Below, in pieces: positions 61,160 through 64,000 of a stretch of 64,000 nucleotides of DNA. This DNA comes from Chromobacterium phragmitis (GTDB lineage: Bacteria; Pseudomonadota; Gammaproteobacteria; Burkholderiales; Chromobacteriaceae). Position numbers and translations under genes: made by a program. Numbering within the stretch: the first letter of the stretch is position 1; each line of letters opens with the position of its first letter. The notes below the pieces were generated by a model that saw only the letters and a list, made by a program, of their open reading frames with translations, had not been told where the DNA came from and ran no database searches. Location: assembly GCF_003325475.1 (NCBI RefSeq), contig NZ_CP029495.1, positions 4,092,001-4,156,000 on the forward strand. The letters are read 5' to 3'.

Positions 61160-62569
61160 TTAACTGTCGTTGTCCGCCCAGCCGCTGATGCCGAGGGTGG
61201 CGGCATTATCGAACTTGGCGTATTTGCCGACAAAGGCCAGCCGCACCGCGCCAGTGGGGCCGTTACGGTGCTTGCCGATGATGGCTTCCGCCATGCCCTT
61301 CACATCCTGGTTTTCCGGGTTGTAATACTCTTCGCGGTACATGAAGACGATCAAGTCGGCATCCTGCTCGATGGCGCCCGATTCCCGCAGGTCGGACATC
61401 ATCGGCCGCTTGTTCGGCCGCTGCTCCACCGCCCGCGACAGCTGCGACAACGCGATCACCGGCACTTGCAGTTCCTTGGCCAGCCCCTTCAGGCCGCGCG
61501 AGATCTCGCCCAGTTCCGCCGTGCGGTTGTCGCCGCGCCCGGAGCCGGACATCAGCTGCAGGTAGTCGATCACGATCAAACCCAGCTTGCCGCCGTGCTG
61601 GCGCGCCAGTCGGCGGGCGCGGGCGCGCACCTCCAGCGCGGTCAGCGCCGGGGTTTCGTCGATGTACATCGGCGCCTCGGACAGCTTGCCTATCGCGTAG
61701 GTCAGCTTCTGCCAGTCCTCGTCGCCCAGTTTGCCGGTGCGCAAGGTATGCTGATCCAGCCGCCCCACCGAGCCCAGCATACGCATCACCAGCTGCGCGC
61801 CGCCCATTTCCATCGAGAAGACGGCCACCGGCAGGTGGCTTTCCACCGCCACATGCTCGGCGATGTTCATCGAAAAGGCCGTCTTGCCCATGGACGGCCG
61901 GCCGGCGACGATGATCAAATCGCCGGGCTGCAGACCGGAGGTTTTCGCATCCAGGTCGATGAAGCCGGTGGGAACCCCCGTCACCTCGTCCGGATTGTCG
62001 CGGCTGTACAGCATGTCGATGCGTTCCACCACTTCCTTCAGCAGGCCCGGCATTTCCAGGAAGCCCTGCTTGGATTTGGCGGTGGATTCGGCGATCTGGA
62101 ACACTCGGCCCTCGGCCTCGTCCAGCAATTGCGCGGCATCGCGGCCCATCGGCGAATACGCGGCTTCCGCGATTTCGGTGCCCACCTGGGCCAGCTGGCG
62201 CATCACCGAGCGCTCGCGCACGATTTCGGCGTAGCGGCGGATGTTGGCCGCCGACGGCGTGTTCTGCGCCAGGGTGGCCAGATAGGCCAAGCCGCCGATC
62301 TCAGCCAGCTCGGCGTTCTTGTCGAGCGCCTCGGCCACCGTCACCACGTCAGCCGGACGCGCCAGCTCAACCAGCTTGGCGATATGCTTGTATACCAGCC
62401 GATGGTCATGGCGGTAGAAATCCGCCTCCGACACCACGTCGGCGATCTTGTCCCAGGCGCTGTTGTCCAGCAGCAGGCCGCCCAGCACGGACTGCTCGGC
62501 CTCCACCGAATGCGGCGGCGTGCGGATGGACGCCATCTCGCTGTCGAAATTCTCGTACTGTTCTGTCAT
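61160..62569 (-). CDS. dnaB: Replicative DNA helicase DnaB
   Basis: A 469-aa DnaB. N-terminal domain with RTPPHSVEAEQSVLGGLLLD, linker helix, RecA-like motor with Walker A GRPSMGKTAFSMN (about residue 220), H1a motif FSMEM, Walker B LIVIDYLQLMSG, and arginine finger region KHRNGPTG. ATG at 62569 is taken; the upstream part of the frame has no family match. Chromosomal, no neighbouring plasmid or phage genes. Confidence 0.97.
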   Translation of the reverse strand: MTEQYENFDSEMASIRTPPHSVEAEQSVLGGLLLDNSAWDKIADVVSEADFYRHDHRLVYKHIAKLVELARPADVVTVAEALDKNAELAEIGGLAYLATLAQNTPSAANIRRYAEIVRERSVMRQLAQVGTEIAEAAYSPMGRDAAQLLDEAEGRVFQIAESTAKSKQGFLEMPGLLKEVVERIDMLYSRDNPDEVTGVPTGFIDLDAKTSGLQPGDLIIVAGRPSMGKTAFSMNIAEHVAVESHLPVAVFSMEMGGAQLVMRMLGSVGRLDQHTLRTGKLGDEDWQKLTYAIGKLSEAPMYIDETPALTALEVRARARRLARQHGGKLGLIVIDYLQLMSGSGRGDNRTAELGEISRGLKGLAKELQVPVIALSQLSRAVEQRPNKRPMMSDLRESGAIEQDADLIVFMYREEYYNPENQDVKGMAEAIIGKHRNGPTGAVRLAFVGKYAKFDNAATLGISGWADNDS

Positions 62570-62644
62570 GTAGACCCGGAAGGCGCGCCGGAAACGGCGC
62601 GCGTAAGGCAAAACGCAATTCTAACCCGAAACAATCAGGCTCGC

Positions 62645-63820
62645 TCAGCAGTTCATTCCGGCGACAAAGCCGGACGACCATGCCCACTGGAAGTTATAGC
62701 CTCCCAGCCAGCCGGTGACGTCCACCACCTCGCCGATGAAAAACAGTCCCGGCGCGTCATTGGCCATCAGCGTCTTGGACGAAAGCGCCTTGGTGGAAAC
62801 CCCGCCCAACGTCACCTCAGCCTTCTTGTATCCCTGGGTGCCGTTGGGCTTCACGCACCAACGGTGCAACTGTTCCGCAAGCTGGCCGCGCTGTTTGGGC
62901 CCCAAATCCTTCAGACGCTTGTTCATGCCCACCCGATCCAGCCAGGCGTCGGCGAAGCGGCGCGACCAGCCAAGCTCGGTCAAAGCGTTGGCGATCAACT
63001 GCTCGCTGTCCGCCCTTTCCTCCAGCCAGCCCTCCGCATTGCCATCCGGCATCAGGTCCAGCAACAGTTCCATGCCGGGCTGCCAGTAAGACGACACTTG
63101 CAAAATGGCGGGACCGGACACGCCCTTGTGGGTGAACAGCGCATTTTCGCGGAAGCGCCCCTTGCCCGCCTTGGCCTCCACATCTACCGACACCCCGGCA
63201 AGCGGGGTGAAGATTTCGGCATCCTCCACGTGGAAGGTGAGCGGCACCAGCGCCGGCGACAGCGGCGTGACAGCCAGACCAAACTGCTCGGCCACCTGGT
63301 AGCCGAACGGCGTGGCGCCGATCTGCGGGATGGACAGTCCGCCGGTGGCGATCACCAGCGACTGGCATTCAAAGCGGCCGCCGCCGGTTTCCACCGCGAA
63401 ACCGCCGCCCCCTGACCGAGATACGCCATGAATGGCGGTTTCCATCCGGCGATCCACGCCGCCGGCGCGGCATTCCTCATCCAGCATGGCGATGATGCGC
63501 TCGCTGCCGTCATCGCAAAATAGCTGGCCCAGCTTCTTCTCGTGGTAGCCGATGCCATGGCGCTCCACCATGTCGACGAAGTCCCGCGGCGAGTATTGCG
63601 CCAATGCGGAACGGCAAAAATTGGGATTGGCCGACAGGTAGCAATCGAAACGGGCGTGAATATTGGTGAAGTTGCAGCGGCCGCCGCCGGAGATGCGGAT
63701 CTTCTCCGCCAACTTGGCCGCATGGTCCAGCAGCAGCACGCTGCGGCCTCGTTTTCCGGCCGTCGCCGCGCACATCAGGCCGGCGGCGCCGGCCCCAATG
63801 ACAATCACATCAAATTGCAA
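62645..63820 (-). CDS. HI0933/YhiN-family flavoprotein
   Basis: A 391-aa FAD-dependent oxidoreductase. N-terminal VIVIGAGAAGLMCA (dinucleotide fold), KIRISGGGRCNFTN, and the C-terminal FFIGEVVDVTGWLGGYNFQWAWSSGFVAG are the HI0933-family signatures. Function unknown. Divergent from sodB, 110 bp apart. Confidence 0.92.
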   Translation of the reverse strand: MQFDVIVIGAGAAGLMCAATAGKRGRSVLLLDHAAKLAEKIRISGGGRCNFTNIHARFDCYLSANPNFCRSALAQYSPRDFVDMVERHGIGYHEKKLGQLFCDDGSERIIAMLDEECRAGGVDRRMETAIHGVSRSGGGGFAVETGGGRFECQSLVIATGGLSIPQIGATPFGYQVAEQFGLAVTPLSPALVPLTFHVEDAEIFTPLAGVSVDVEAKAGKGRFRENALFTHKGVSGPAILQVSSYWQPGMELLLDLMPDGNAEGWLEERADSEQLIANALTELGWSRRFADAWLDRVGMNKRLKDLGPKQRGQLAEQLHRWCVKPNGTQGYKKAEVTLGGVSTKALSSKTLMANDAPGLFFIGEVVDVTGWLGGYNFQWAWSSGFVAGMNC

Positions 63821-63930
63821 AAGTCTATTCCTATCATTTTAGTCAACTATTGGCCTAGCCACGCATATTCCAGTAAACTGCGACCAAAGCCTCCGCTTAT
63901 GCGGCTTACTTTCTCAACAAGGAGAGCATA

Positions 63931-64000
63931 ATGGAACACAAACTGCCTGAACTGCCGTACGCGCTGGACGCCCTGGCCCCGCACATCTCCAAGGAAACCC
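63931..64000 (+). CDS. sodB: Fe superoxide dismutase, N-terminus, partial
   Basis: The last 23 codons of the window read MEHKLPELPYALDALAPHIS, then KET, the start of a Fe/Mn superoxide dismutase of the SodB type (LP.LPYA.DALAPHIS.ET). AAGGAGAG stands 7 bases upstream. The rest, including the metal ligands, is beyond the window; Fe versus Mn is inferred only from the N-terminal pattern. Confidence 0.85.
   Translation, partial: MEHKLPELPYALDALAPHISKET

Noticed and set aside
60410..63415. A 1001-codon open frame on the plus strand
   Set aside because: It lies antisense to the hydrolase, ferredoxin, dnaB and flavoprotein genes and has the composition of a GC-rich shadow frame (His/Arg/Gln-rich, no domain).
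1..64000. CRISPR arrays, tRNA or rRNA genes, prophage or secretion-system cluster
   Set aside because: No regularly spaced repeats, no tRNA-like cloverleaf with CCA-proximal motifs, and no phage structural or secretion genes seen.

Overview
This is a GC-rich, densely coded chromosomal window with no rRNA, tRNA or CRISPR array. The gene set points to a betaproteobacterium of the Neisseriales, most likely Chromobacterium or a close relative. The main pointers are a Gcr/SpecificRecomb membrane protein, RecJ beside an RpfE-like protein, AcnB, stand-alone MCP and hybrid kinase genes, and several dispersed periplasmic binding proteins. This assignment is inference from gene content and base composition; no search was run.

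Layout. 1-3.9 kb: end of an RNA 2'-phosphotransferase overlapping an SRAP (HMCES/YedK) protein, class I FBPase, a periplasmic binding protein and a GcvA-like LysR regulator. 3.9-10.4 kb: aconitase B, a GNAT enzyme, a YbfE/CopB-like ribbon-helix-helix protein, a BMP-family binding protein, and a PadR/siderophore-interacting reductase pair resembling E. coli yqjI-yqjH with a perfect 16-bp palindrome in front. 10.5-22.3 kb: an MCP, a binding protein, a YdjM-like membrane protein, a complete ybhGFSR-type exporter with its TetR regulator, a MATE exporter and an M24-fold protein with eroded metal ligands. 22.3-24.7 kb: an AT-rich patch holding an orphan GNAT-like gene, a beheaded LysR gene and a beheaded IS21-type istB. 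24.5-25.7 kb: a yybP-ykoY-type (Mn2+) riboswitch in front of a cation exchanger.

25.7-39.4 kb is housekeeping: ddl, rmuC, a small AAA ATPase, recJ, an RpfE-like gene, an M23 endopeptidase, anmK, ftsK, hemH and a Liv-type binding lipoprotein. 39.5-41.8 kb is a mobile scar: an IS3 remnant with a nonsense codon, an AT-rich frameshifted gene and a frameshifted IS5 element. 41.9-45.6 kb holds a TetR/acyltransferase-like membrane pair and a fatty-acid-linked cluster (dienoyl-CoA isomerase, DUF4442, TetR), each TetR gene preceded by a clear palindrome. 45.7-54.5 kb: Gcr-type protein, an aldehyde dehydrogenase/Tat subunit/GMC operon, an AraC regulator divergent from ohr, a CoxE-type VWA protein and an unlisted 46-aa membrane peptide. 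54.6-64 kb: a minimal flagellin, rnk, a MASE4-like hybrid kinase followed by a decayed extra module, an HD phosphohydrolase, an alpha/beta hydrolase plus 2Fe-2S ferredoxin, dnaB, an HI0933-type flavoprotein and the start of sodB.

The strongest non-coding discovery is the manganese-riboswitch-like leader at about 24.51-24.65 kb with a 15-bp inverted repeat next to the start codon. The most informative decay signals are the in-frame but stop-interrupted C-terminal module behind the hybrid kinase and the single-base homopolymer frameshifts around 40.2 and 40.75 kb. I did not find a clearly new multi-gene system.
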